Notes: a model not told the origin generated them from the letters alone. DNA of 64,000 bases from Lactuca virosa (GCA_928212115.1 CAKMRJ010003334.1:17053880-17117879); one strand, 5' to 3'; shown: positions 1-12,220, counted from the stretch's first letter. Numbers and translations are program-made.

Positions 1-1341
1 GGGGAAATCCCGTCAGGACGCGAGTTCAGTCAGAATGTTAGGTCGTGTGTGTGCTCGACGTTGGATGTGTTCAGATTGGTAATCAGTGGTTGAGATCGTG
101 GAAAGTGTTGTAAGGCTACGGGATAGCCGTAGCATTCACCAGCGGCCAGATAGTGTGGGAAGTGCTGTAAGACTGCGGGATAGTCGTAGCATTCATTAGA
201 GGCCAGATAGCAGGGGAAAGTATTGTACAACTGCAGGGCAGCCATAGCATTCTTCATGTGGTCAGATAGTGTGAGAAAGTGTTGTTAGACTATGGAATAA
301 GTCGTAGCATTCACAGGTTCATTCAGATAAGTTAGGCCCGGGTGGGTCAGTTCGTAGGATCGTGGAAAGGCCACAACATGATCGGAATCAGGAAAGGATA
401 GGTCGATGGGATTCGAGGTAGAGTTGGACCTGTGTAGCCCTAGATAGGTGAGACCTGTGGGCAAGGACGCTCCGTAGTATGGTTTGGGTGACACACGTGG
501 GCGAGGCCCGTGTGCTTATAGCAATGCAGGTGGGACCTGGCAGAGACCGTTGGGTCGAGGTATGGGATCGGGGATTCCAAGATTTATAGAGCTGAAAGTG
601 GCAATGTGGATAGGGTAGTTTCGATAGCCGAAGTTTTCTTTGGAAGTCACGGGGAACGACTGAGAGGGTGTTCTTTGGCTCAACAGCCGGGTGGGAATCC
701 GGTATTCCAGATAGTTGGCAGATAAGTTGGGACCATGGGGGTCTCGGTTCTTTTGGAAAGTGGATAAGGGGCAGCATGATGTTCGGGCAAAAGTAGTGAT
801 GAGAGGATTCTTGTGTGTGGAGTAGCTTACTGATCGAAGGTGCTAAGTCACTTACAGTTGGATTAAATAATCTCAGAGTAATTGATTTCACCCTGTTGCG
901 CAGGTCTTGTCTGAGTCTAACCGTTGCAGGGATGAATCTTCTACTCGAAGGATTATCTTAGCCTTTTGTCGAGTATAATTGTTCAGTAGATGGTTATGGT
1001 TAGTGGCATTGCTCTCGTAGATTGCATCAAGTTAATCAGGGTTGTAAGTGTTATGGTTGGCCAGTTATTCGATGAGGCTTGGGCATGGTAACATTTCAGC
1101 GTAGGCGGTCTGTCGGGGAGAAAGACCATTATAGAATCCAGATCTTTGAAAACCGGAAGTGGTTTTGCGGAAGTTTGAGGTTTGATTTCTTCGGGATGGG
1201 AGTTCGGTTTGAGTTTCGGTGGTCTTGAGAAGTTTGCCTTACGCGCAGAATCATCGGCTGCGTTCCTCAGATCGTTTGTTTGGATACGGGTGTTAGTAAG
1301 GAGTGATTTCAAAGACGAAATCTAATTTAACTGGGGAGAGT
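1..1341 (+). mobile_element. Element 1: 3' internal (non-coding) part of an LTR retrotransposon
   Basis: This stretch lies directly upstream of a long terminal repeat and ends in a polypurine tract (CTGGGGAGAG, about 1331-1340). It is therefore the 3' end of the internal region of a plus-strand LTR element whose remainder lies left of the window. I see no gag, protease, reverse transcriptase or integrase motif on either strand; the open frames on the minus strand are short and have no recognisable content. It resembles the coding-poor 3' half of element 2b, so element 1 may also be a gag-only non-autonomous element, but its gag would be outside the window. Confidence 0.6.
97..320 (+). repeat. 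Tandem repeat, about 60-65 bp, four degenerate copies
   Basis: Four successive units each run from GGAAAGTGTTGTAAGRCT through GCATTC to GGCCAGATAG. They differ by substitutions and small indels. They lie inside the non-coding 3' part of element 1 and explain the short minus-strand open frame there. Confidence 0.7.
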
Positions 1342-3085
1342 TGTAACGCCCTGTTTCGAATCGCTTTCCTAATTCGGGACCGTGGCCTGAAGATAGGTTA
1401 TCATAAGGCTTAGGGCCTTTGGAAGAGAGATATCTAGACCCATTTAGGTATGGATAATGTAATTGAGGCGATCCGGGAGTTTGGGTTGTGCCTTAGAGCC
1501 AAGAGGGAATATGGTAAAGTGGCAGTTCGAGCTCTTTATGAATTTTGGATTTTCATTCGGAAGGATTTGAGGTGAGGAGAAGTTGATAGATGCGTAGAGC
1601 TTCTCGCCACCTTTCCGTGGATATAAAGAACGTCAAAAACAGAGTTGAAACGAAGAAGTTATGGCCGTTTGAAGTTGGAGTAGTTCGGGTGAGTGGTCGT
1701 TGACTTGTTGACCAAGCTCATTTAAGTCTCACGACGTGAGCATGAAGTGCTCACGATGTGAGGAGCGCCTGATGCACCAAAACCCTAATTTTCGGGTATT
1801 TAAAGGTATGAGATGATTAGGGTTGCTTCTCCTCGGCCTCTTTCACTCCGAAGACCTCTGGAAACCCTAATCTTAGCCCCCATTGAAGTCCTTGGTCATT
1901 CTTGGTGTTATTCAAGAGATTTTGGAAGCTTTGAAGCCCTTTGAGGAAGAAGAAGATCATTTTTGGTGCATTTATTAGCATCTTGGCTTCATCATCAGCT
2001 AGGTGAGGAGCTTTTGGACCTTTATAAGTCCTCAAGCTCATGCCTTTCCTTTCCTTGCTTACTAGATCTAAGTTTCCATGCATTTCATGGCTTGTAATGT
2101 TGGTTAGCATGCATGGGATCCATAAACTTGGCAACTTTATGGATCATGGTTGTATCTTAAGTCCTATATGTTCAAGATCTGGACTTTGGTCATGGTTTTG
2201 GACTCCAAGTTTTAGTCTTGGCCCTTTTTCCTTTCATTTTGACCTAAGTTGGTGTTTAAGTCATGTATTGGACATATGTGACTAAAAAGCTTCGACTTTT
2301 ATGGTCCTTGGGGTCAAGGAAGACCCTCTAGACTGTCCCATGTTAAGGCTTAAAGGATTAGGAGCTTAATTCTCATTTTTGGTCAGATCTGGACTCATGA
2401 CTTGAGGAATGAAGCCTCACGATGTGAGAGCGTGTTCGAGGAAGTTTCTGGGCCAAAGTCATGACCTCACGACGTGAGCATAAGGTGCTCACGACGTGAG
2501 CATAAGGTGCTCACAACGTGAGCATCACCTGTGCAAGTTTTGGGCTCTTTGATTATGGGCTAGCTTGGTATTGTACTTATCCTTTGGTTTGGGCTCATAA
2601 TGGACTAAGGATTTTAGAGTAATGGACTTCCGGTTGGGCTTGCCTTGTTGGGCTTTCCCTAATGGGCCTTGGATGATGAATTGGGCCTTAGTGGGCCCAA
2701 TATAGTTAGGCCTTAATTGGGCCCAATAGGCTTGGACCTTTGGGCCATCGGAAAATCATTGGTTCAGAAAAGTAAATGGGCTTTAGGGAACGGCTCATGT
2801 AAGGGTTTGGGCCCAATTTGGAAAACTGGGCCATTGATGGGTTTTTATGGATTTTATAGTTTTGGGCCTTAGTTGTAAATCTTTTTGGGCCAGGGGTGAA
2901 ACGGTCATTTCACCCCAAGTAAGGGTTATGGAACATGGTTTGGAACCTAATTGCTAATTGGGTGACATTTTGGTATTGATAGCTCGGGGAGTCGGCAGGG
3001 CTGCAGCCAAGGATTTCTTATAGTGAGCTTCAGCATTCGAGGTGAGTTTCCTCCTACTTGAACGGGTCGAAGGCACCAATGCCGG

Positions 3086-3087
<2 letters not shown>

Positions 3088-3177
<90 letters not shown>
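3088..3177. repeat. (TA)n microsatellite
   Basis: About 90 bp of uninterrupted alternating TA inside the element 1 LTR. It generates meaningless Tyr-Ile reading frames on both strands. The length is likely polymorphic. Confidence 0.95.
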
Positions 3178-3184
<7 letters not shown>

Positions 3185-3204
3185 TATCATATATATATAA
3201 TATA

Positions 3205-3460
3205 TCTAATATGTTTTCCGGATTACGATCCGATGTCGGGAAATGCCCAACGAATGTTGGTTGTGCTTGAGGTCTTTGTGATTCTTACATGTGTCGGTAT
3301 TTGTATGTTTCCGGATTACGATCCGATGTCGGGCGATACCCGAGGAATGTTTATAGGTATGTTTTCCGGACTAAAGTCTGATGCCTGGCGGTGCCCAAGG
3401 AATGTTTATATGTGTGTTTCCGGACTACGGTTCAATGTCGGGTGGTACCCTATGACTATG
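3205..3460 (+). repeat. Tandem repeat, about 55 bp, four copies in element 1 LTR
   Basis: Units start TTTCCGGAYTACG, run through GATGTCGGG and CCCAAYGAATGTT, and repeat about every 50-60 bp with substitutions. A looser GGCGGGGCC-rich stretch follows at about 3700-3830. Confidence 0.75.
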
Positions 3461-4131
3461 TGCATGTTAGATTATACTTGTTATCTGTGTGATACTTATA
3501 TGTGCCTGGTAGGGAGGTGAGTGTGGGCAGGGTCCCATATCTTATGACTAGCTGAGTTTGGACGGGGTTCCATATCTCATCATTAGAAGAGCAGGGACGG
3601 GGCCCATTATAGGCGAGGCCTTAGGACTGGAGCAATTAGTATTGTGTATGATTCTTTATGTGCTAGCATGATTATATGATATTGTTTGTATGTGTGTAGT
3701 GGGCGAGGCCTAGTGACAGGCGGGGCCTGGAAGAAACATATATGTATATTGAGCGGGGCTCGATGCCAGGCGGGGCCTGATGTCGGACACTGTCTGATGC
3801 CGGGCGGGGTCCGATTAAGGGGCGGGGGCCCAGTATATGTGATTATGTGTATGGTATGTGGTAGTATGGGGAACTCACTAAGCTTCTTGCTTACGGTTTA
3901 TAGTTTTGGTTTCAGGTACTTCTAATAGCAAAGGGAAGAGATCGGGATGACTGCATTGCACACACCATGATGTTTAGCATGATATGTTAACTATGATGTT
4001 TTGTTTTTGGAAACTCTAATAATAATGTTTTGAAATACTCTGCCTCGTGTTTTGATGGAATGTTTTGATGACTATGGTTTTATTTAATAACTAAAAATGA
4101 AATTTTTGGGACCGTATTTATGAGTGTTACA

Positions 4132-4991
4132 GACGCTGTGTGACGTAAAAAGTGAGTTTGCGATAAAATACTTTTTAGCCTTCACTGTCTAAACAAAATT
4201 CGTAGTATACGTTAAACCGAGGCGTGCATAAAAAACGTCCAAATCTGACTTCGTATGATGAAGTTATGATTTTTCTAACATTTAGCATAGCAGTGCACAT
4301 CCCGGAAATTGAATTTTAGATCGGTAAAATTTTAGCCAAAATGATCTAAATGATAATTGAAGGTCTCATTAATAGGAGTTCAACGATAAAAATATAGTCG
4401 AAAACGGAGTCCGTATGTAGAAGTTATGAATTTTACACGGTCGTTAACAGTGTAATCTTTTTAGACTATTAAATTTATGATCGAACCAGAGTTAGCTGAT
4501 GGGGTCAAAAGGAAAGTTGTAGATCTTGTCAATACCTACGCGTGGGTATAAAGAATGTCAAAAACGGAGCTCGTATGCGAAAGTTATGATTTTTTTAAGA
4601 TTGGTTGTTTTACCTGCGTCCGGCGCTACATGTCAGCTCCAGGCGAAGCCTTGGAGACTACGCAAGGTCACGACATGAATTTTAAGTTCACGGCGTGAAA
4701 TCGCCCCCAGACAGCCTATAAATAGAGGCGCAAATCATCCATTTTATTCACACCTTCACCCTTCTTTCTCTCTCAATACTCCACACCTATCCCTACCCTT
4801 CCCTAGCACTTACTAAGTGTTAGAGGCAAGTCCCGGAGCGCCAGAAGGCTCCAAGAAGAAGAGCTTTCGGATCGGAATTTCTGCCCCCGCGGAGCCCGAT
4901 TCCTAGCCAAACCTCCTAGTAAGTGAATTATGCTTACCATACTTTAAGTATACCTTATGTTTAAGTTCAGTATCGTTATTATGAACTTATA

Positions 4992-5040
<49 letters not shown>

Positions 5041-5795
5041 AATATAATATACAAAGTGTTATTATAATATCTTTTAACTACTCATGGTACGGGGAATCTA
5101 GTTTGAAGGGTTGCATAGGGTTGTTGGATTTCAGAAGTGCTATAATGCCAAAATCATCCTGCCATCTGGTGTTTCATGTCTGGCCCCTGTTTGTACATAG
5201 TGGTTGAAAAGTATTGTTTAACACTTATAAAACAATATTGCTCGTAAATAGTCGCAATAAATATTAGACTAAAATCTAGCGGTAATGATACTAGGTTTCG
5301 TCGAAGGAAAATAGAATTGTTAGAAGCGAAGCGTTGCCCGAGTTTGGAATCATCACTTTAACAAGTGAGTGCATAGTTACTTTCATCTTACACATAGATA
5401 TGAAGTATTTAATATAAATTACGTGCTATGTGTGTATATTATTTGTGTCCTTGATATCTATGCTGGATGAACAAAATATACATGTTTTATTTGATTTAAT
5501 ATGTATATATGTATTTTATACCTATAAAATTATTGGGTGAAGATGGGTAGATGAATAATGAAAGATGAAAGATGATATAGATGAACATTGGCAGCTATGG
5601 ACTTAGTGCCCTATAGATTAACATTGGCAGTTGCGCCACAACCTGTAAATGTTTTGAGCTACGATGTACTCTAAACATCCTAACAGCTATGCCTAAAGGA
5701 TAATATCAGCAGCTGCACCTAATAGAGAACAACATAACCCCGGCAGCTACGCGTAGAGGATAATATCGGCAGTTGCGCCTAATAGAGAACATCAT
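4132..5795 (+). mobile_element. Element 2 5' LTR, first in-window part
   Basis: This sequence matches 17488 to about 19150 (element 2's 3' LTR) closely over its whole length. It is the 5' LTR minus about 200 bp that must lie left of element 1. It carries four spaced copies of a motif ending GAAGTTATGA, a TATA-like CCTATAAATAGAGG (4694), a TA microsatellite (about 4994-5036) and, at its right end, a minisatellite built on CAGCTGCGCCTAA. It is cut at 5795 by element 2b; the 5-bp target copy ATCAT is 5791-5795. Confidence 0.85.
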
Positions 5796-7799
5796 TGTAA
5801 CACCCATAAAAATCAAGCCAAATTTAAACTTTTAAAAATGTTTCAAAACCATTAATCATTTACAAAACTTGTTTTCAAAATGTATAAAATCAGAGTATCC
5901 CAGAAACATATACATAAATATGAGGAGCTGTACGATCACGTCTTTGCCTTCCCGCGGTCACCTGATGTACCTGAAACAATAAACTGAAACGGTAAGCCCG
6001 AGGCCTAGTGAGTTCCCCCAAAATACCGATACACTACACATAACACATATACAAATAACATCATGTACTGGGTCCACAACCTTACAGACTGGATTACCCC
6101 TGGGCCCACAGTGTGAGTCTGGATTGCCTTCCGGGCCCACAACTCACATCTGGATTCCCACCGAGCCCACAGTACGAGTCTGGTATGCCCCACCTGGCCC
6201 TCAGCTCGTATCTGGAATGCTCCCGAGCCCACAGTACGAGTCTGGCATTCCCCACCTGGCCCTCAGCTCGTATTTGGAATGCTCCCGGGTTTGTTGTTTA
6301 CCGCACGGAGCAACATCACCTCAACCCACCCCACATAATATGTCGACATATAACACAACTAATGCACATACATGTAATCACATAATAATCCAGGTAGTCC
6401 TACAGATCTACCTAACTGGCATAGCAACTAGCATGCAACACTAACTCATACTCAACATACTACCAACTGCTAGGATATCATATCCAATGGGCCGGCCTTG
6501 GTGCCTTAGACCCCTTAGTATAGTGAGGTAACTCACCTCGCAAGTAGTGTTGAAGTAACGAAAACCTCTGATCGCCGTCTCACCGGAAATCCCGAACTAT
6601 CACATAATAAATACCAAGTCAATACACAACATAACAGTCTTGACTAAGGGTCCACACAATCCATCATGTCCATTCTCTTTATTGGGCCAAGGACCAATGC
6701 CAAGTCCATAACCTCGAAAGTCCTTATGCAAAGCCCATTATTGGACCAATTTCCAAATTGGGCCCAAATCCATAATTGGGTCTAATTCCAAGATCCATTA
6801 TCAAAACTTGGCTGAAAATATCATATTCATAAGTCCAGCAAAGGCCCAAATCCAACTAGCCCATAAACAGCCCAAAACTCGAAGCCCAAATGTCAAAAGC
6901 CCAACAGAGGACGTACGTGGGGCGTACTCCTCTGGTACACTGGGTGTACTCGTTCTGATGTTAACCACCATCGGGGTGGTTGACCCGGTACGCTGGGCGT
7001 ACTGGATTTATGCTTGGCGTATATAATGGTTTGCCAAAATCTTAATAAGTGCTTAATGGCTTAAGCACTTAAGCTCAAACTTCAGATCAAGTGACCAAAT
7101 ATGTCTAGGACCCATAAAGTCACGAACTTTATCACTTTGGACGTCCAGAAAGCTCTTAATACTTGGTCTTAATCCATTAAGACCTTCCTACTCCATGCAT
7201 GGGACATCTTAAGCCATTGGGACCTCATTTTTATCACTTAAAACCCCTTCAAGAGACTAGAAGGACAGTTCATTTCGTCCAAATCACATCATGCACGATT
7301 TTGGGACTTTTTGGGACAAGAAATGGTTCTTTAAAGCAAAATGGAAAGATCTAAACATATATGCATAAAGTTTGAAGCTTTTTACCTTCTGGAGCTTCTA
7401 GGGCACAAACCAACATCAGATCTACAAGCTTGATCTTCTTCTCAAACTCCTTGATGCAACACCTTCTTCTTAAAACACTCAAGAAACACTCATTAAGCTC
7501 ACACTCTCAAGGAAATGGCTAGGGTTTGAGGAAAACGACTCTAAGCAGTGGAGGCTGAGGTAAGGGAGGTTTATGTTCTCATAATGTTGCTTATATAGCC
7601 CTTAAACCCTAAATATTAGGGTTTCCTTCTGTCTTGAGTACGCCCAGCGTACTAGGGCGCGCCTAGTACGCGCAACGTACCCTTATGTACGCGCAGCTTA
7701 CTCCTCCTGATCCCAAAATTGCAATTTAGCCCTTAGGCTCCTCATGGCTACAACCTTCCATCCCCAGGGACTATAAATGACAAATCTTTGGATGTTACA
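5796..7799 (-). mobile_element. Element 2b 3' LTR (2.0 kb)
   Basis: Starts TGTAACACCC and ends GGATGTTACA as written on the plus strand. It is nearly identical to 12221-14245; the differences I saw are scattered substitutions and small indels. Between about 6105 and 6295 a repeat of about 67 bp (AGCCCACAGTACGAGTCTGG start) occurs twice plus partial copies. Perfect small hairpins built on GTACGC-TGG-GCGTAC lie at 6988-7002 and on the opposite face at 7638-7652. Confidence 0.9.
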
Positions 7800-10586
7800 A
7801 TTCTCCCCCACTTAAACTAGGCTTCGTCCTTGAAGCCTGCTGCGACAATCAATTCAGGATAATGTTCCCGCCTCTTAGACGCCGCTCCCAAGTCTACTCG
7901 GATCTCTTTCGATGCTGCCACTGGTCTCCCTACATAGTTCAAGTGCTCTCCGACCTGAACATCACCCATCGATACAACCACTTACTCATCCAATATACGC
8001 CTTTGCAGCTGCCAAACGTGAAAAGTGTCGTGAATCTGACTGAGCTTCTTTGGAAGGTCTAACCTATACGCCATTTTCCCAGTCCTGATGATCTGTAGTA
8101 TAGGAACCCAACTCTCCCTCTTCCTGAAGTGAACCCTTTTTGTGCTGACTGGATAATGCGTCCTTCAGTTCCTGAAATAACATGCGTAATCAACTCCCTA
8201 ATAAGCACGAATACTCATGCCTGACCCAATCAGCCTCGGGCTGGAATACCAGGCATGCTTACGACGGGTCCAATCATCCTTAAGATGGAATACCCTCGTA
8301 TCACGCACATGTTTAGCCCAATCAACCCTCGGGTTGGAATACCAAAAATGCCAGGTCCAATCAATCATAGGGTCTGGTCATCCTCAGGATGGAATACCCT
8401 AGATTGGAATACCTCTATGAACATAACACAGGTCTACTCATAACTTGAGACCTATGGTCTATCCTTGAGTCTCATCCATAATCCTCTGATTTGCCACAAC
8501 CGAGTACAACTCCCCCAAATCTCAATGATACATCCATTCCGAACGCGCTCCTACAAGAGACATAATCGTCACAATCTCTATGCCCACAGCCTATGACTGG
8601 AATACCCTTACATGGTCCTCAGCATAGCTCTGGATTGCTTCTGAGCCCACAGCATGAGTCTGGTATGCCCTCTCCGGCCATCAGCTCATGACTGGAATGC
8701 TCCCGATTTCCAAGCTCTCTTCTTCATAACCACCGACAGTTCCTAAGAGCATTTTATAGGTGCTAAACAGGAATCACAAATAACATCCGGTTCTATAGGT
8801 TATTATCACAAGGCAACGTGCTCAATACCAAAACATAGATCTAACAAAATACATACAGAGTCTTCAGCATGACTGGACCGTTCTCTGAGCCTTTGGCCTG
8901 ACTGGTACGCTTTGTAGTCCTTCAGTCTATCCGGACCGCTCTAAGTCTGTTATGCATAAATCTGGACCCATCTTGGTGCCCTTTCCCATATAGCCAGTTC
9001 TCCCCCACTTGGGGTTCCGAACTCCTGATCCAATCCGTGGACTATAATCTCGGCCTAACTCTAGACCTCATGTTGATCGCACACCCTCTCGGGAAACTGT
9101 GGTCTGATCTCTGACACGTATACCTACCACATACGCTAAATAACCCACACACCCGTTCTGAATGTACTGTCGAGCCCTGGCAGCTAAATAAAATCCTGGA
9201 TCTATCAATCCAAAGACCCTCAGAGTTGAGCACACACTCGACCAAATGCCCGAACTGAACTATATTCACGACTAGAACCCCAACCTGGTTCCCAAATTTC
9301 TGCTATCAAGCCCCAAGAAGACGCTTTTGTAGTGTTGGGGAGTTCTACCGAACCCCCAACCAACACAACACCAAACCAAAGAGCCACTTGGTCTGCCTTC
9401 CTCCCAGACGGGAATGCGAAACTTATCCCAGTCTCAAAATCACTCCTGCTTCTGTATTCCGGGACAATTCTCCCCCACTTAGATTCGACTAGGTCTTCAC
9501 AATACGTGAAAATTGGAGAATTCCCAATTCTTCTCACTTTCCAACGATCGATCCGATGACAACCAACTCTTTCCAACTAGTGCTCCATTACCAGCCCATC
9601 CCAAGTGATCACACACTTCTAAGTGCTAGTTGAACACTTCCTGAATCCAGGGAAACCGACAGTCCCAAGTACTTGAATGATCCCACACTCAAATCTTGAA
9701 GACCTAAAGATAGGTGCTCCAACTAATATCTCAGCAATGAGCTACTTCCCTTGGCGCTCTCATACGCCAATCAATAACGGTTACTGAAACCACTGAATCC
9801 TGACAATGCTGAATAACCATCCTGTGGGACCCTGTCCGTAGACTTTCCACATCATACCCCTCTTGCCAAGGTGCTCCCAAATAAATCCCCCGCTTTCGGC
9901 TCTAGAAATCATACCATTCAGGGTCTCGCACCCTGACTCACTCACCCGCTCAGTCGTCCACAGCTGAACTGTAGTAGCTGAAGCAATCTTTGCCCCAAAC
10001 CGAGCTACAAACTACTCCCGAGACATAGTCTCCAATCCCAAAAGTGCAATAAATCATACAATCAATCCTTACTGCCCGATACAAGAGATCCAAGGCAAAA
10101 CGGATCTTAGCTCCTATGGGTAGGGACGGTAATCGCGTATGCCTCGCAAGATAATCATGCCACATCAACTCACCGGCGTTTACCAGCGCTGAAATACTGT
10201 TGCCAACCCTTGCGACCAACAGTCCCCGGGCTGGAAATACCACCTGTCCCTGGGTCACAAGCCTGTTCACTCTGGTGGTCATGGAAGAACTGAAAAGGGT
10301 ACCACCCTCTCCATAGGTGATAAAATTCCAATCCATCAATCAACCATTTATTTCCTATCCACTAATGAAACCCTGAACTCTAACTAGCTACAATCCTTTG
10401 ATAATAAAGTTCTCCTGACACCTCCAATGACCTAACGACTCGTGAAGCTCCGCAACATATAGATCAAACAAAACAGGCAACTAACCTGAAATTACTGCTT
10501 ACCCACACTTAACAATATTCCAAGACAAAATAATTACCGATCAAGGACGATTTGACCATAATATATTACAGAATGAGGGTTTCCAA
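7800..10586 (-). mobile_element. Element 2b internal non-coding region with polypurine tract
   Basis: After the polypurine tract (TTCTCCCCCACTTA on the plus strand, 7801-7814) there are 2.8 kb without recognisable protein motifs. Two more polypurine-like copies occur at about 8998-9010 and 9467-9483. A stretch at about 8640-8705 is a diverged copy of the 67-bp repeat of the LTR (6150-6290). Minus-strand frames such as the 118-codon one at 9220-9576 have no family features I can name. Confidence 0.6.
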
Positions 10587-11414
10587 TTACATACCAGAGG
10601 CTTCTTGCGGCTCAACTTTGACCTCCTGAGGAACGATCACCGCTGGAGTCCGAATTCCTTCTGCCCTCAACGTAGGAAAGCTAGACCTGAAAAGACCTGG
10701 CTGGTGACAGTGAAAGCATATCTGATCCTTCTTGCAATCCCGTTGCACATGCCCTCTCTCCCCGAAATTGTAGTACCTGAATTTGTGACAAGCAAATCTG
10801 TGGGTCCCCCCACACTTGCCACACACCTCCTGACCCTCTTGACTTCTAGTACCTAGGTTAGCAGCCTCTAACTCTTTGTCCTCTGCTGGAAATTCCCTCA
10901 TCCTCTTCCCTAGTTGTGACCCCACCACCGACACTCCCCTAGTAGTCATCCCAGTAGCAACATCTCTCACAGTTCGCAGGGCCGCAATTTGCTCCTCGAG
11001 CTTGGCGATCACCCTGGCGGTGACCTGGTTCACGACACCGAAGAATTCTTCTTACACAATCTGAGATACCTCCACGGGAATCATCCCCCGCATCTGATCG
11101 ACGGACAATATCGGCCTATCCTGGCAGTTAGCTCCTCCCCCTGCCGCCGTTACAGCTGCTGCGGCAGCCGTCTCAGCAATGGTTGCATAACGACCATCGA
11201 AATACTCCACCATAGCGGTCTTGATAGACCCAAACATCTCCAACAACTGAGCCCGGAACATAGCAGCAACCTCATCATGCAGGATCTCCCGGATCCTATC
11301 ATCCATCTCGTCTGGCCTTATATGGCCGATAGTCTCGGACGCTGTCGGCGCCTCCTGTCCGCCCTCTCCTGATCCTGATCCGGATCCAGTCACGAATCGC
11401 CGTGTAACCACCAT
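10587..11414 (-). pseudogene. gag: Element 2b gag relic lacking the capsid core
   Basis: Reading the minus strand from ATG at 11414 gives an N-terminal tail with a Gly/Ser run and then an acidic helical stretch. One in-frame stop follows near 11052-11054. The same frame then continues through a Leu/Glu-rich helix to three C-terminal zinc-knuckle-like segments. The first keeps CGKC and a downstream Cys. In the second two cysteines are Tyr and Phe (YYNFGERGHVQRDC), and in the third the His and last Cys are Leu and Phe (CFHCHQPGLFRSSF). The usual capsid (retrotransposon gag) domain between tail and knuckles is missing. Nucleic-acid binding is probably impaired. Decay is by substitution, with no frameshift needed. 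Confidence 0.75.
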
Positions 11415-12204
11415 GCTGAAAACATACCGAAAAGATATCAAATACTCCTCATAACAATCCGGGAACCAACTCCCAACCCAAAACCCTAGGGGTTGTGACT
11501 TCCTTGCTACGCGTATCGGTCCTGTGCTTTCAGTAGTATGGGCCCATACTACCTTCCACACCTACCCATATTTGTCTCAAGTATCATCACAACGCCCTAA
11601 CTGTATATATAACATGGCAAGCGCTCAATCCTCACTCCTAGAGGAATGCTAAATATCTCATAACTGGCCTCCCGGCCTCGCACAACCCACCCATCTATGA
11701 ACTACCACACGACCCTCCATTGGTGTCAGTTAACTATTGCATGAATACAATCACATGCCGCATGGCTTAAACAATCTTAGACTAAAAGATTTAATCCTAC
11801 AACAGTTGGACTCAGACAAGAGCTGCGCAACAATACCAAATCCCTTACCCTAAGACCATTTAACCCATGCAACATGTGACTTAGAGTATTCACCCAATAG
11901 TTAGTTCACACGTGAAAGAGTCCTAAACAATCAATAAGGTACTCTACATAAGATAAGGCATCAAAGATCAAGCAATTCTATCATACGATTCCTGAGGATC
12001 CCTATCTTAGTACTAGCATATTGTTCTAACATATCACATAATCAAACAACTGCATGGTATTTTGGGGTCTACTTACTGGCTCCGGCTGATCGTACACTCT
12101 GCATCCTCTTTTTTTTTTGAAAACTTTTTAAAAATCATTTGAAAACATTTTCCTTAGTTTGAGACTGGATTCACACGAATGTTACTCCAATTTACTCAAA
12201 CCAA
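11415..12204 (-). mobile_element. Element 2b 5' leader
   Basis: About 790 bp between the gag start and the primer binding site on the minus strand. It contains no open frame of note. It has a short poly-T run at about 12109-12118 and is otherwise unremarkable. Confidence 0.5.
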
Positions 12205-12217
12205 GGCTCTGATACCA
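12205..12217 (-). other. Primer binding site, element 2b
   Basis: Plus-strand GGCTCTGATACCA reads TGGTATCAGAGCC on the minus strand, the standard plant LTR-element complement to initiator methionine tRNA. It lies three bases from the LTR edge at 12221 and fixes the element's orientation. Confidence 0.9.
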
Positions 12218-12220
12218 ACT

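Larger units (their letters stand above)
1342..4131 (+). mobile_element. Element 1 3' LTR (2.79 kb)
   Basis: The LTR begins TGTAACGCCC right after the polypurine tract and ends GAGTGTTACA, giving TG...CA ends with short inverted termini (TGTAAC/GTTACA). It is followed by GACGC, the likely right copy of a 5-bp target duplication. The other LTR of element 2 reads GACGT at the same place and continues without interruption, so this element inserted into element 2's 5' LTR. Inside are six copies of a small hairpin motif (CTCACGACGTGAG type; 1728, 1750, 2416, 2466, 2488, 2510), a TA microsatellite and a 55-bp repeat. A TATA-like GATATAAAGAA lies at about 1619. Confidence 0.8.

Noticed and set aside
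2954..3270. Open frames of alternating Tyr and Ile
   Set aside because: Direct product of the TA microsatellite on both strands.
9220..9576. Minus-strand 118-codon frame in element 2b
   Set aside because: No recognisable motif, overlapped by a frame on the other strand, and located in a non-coding region; not supported as a gene.
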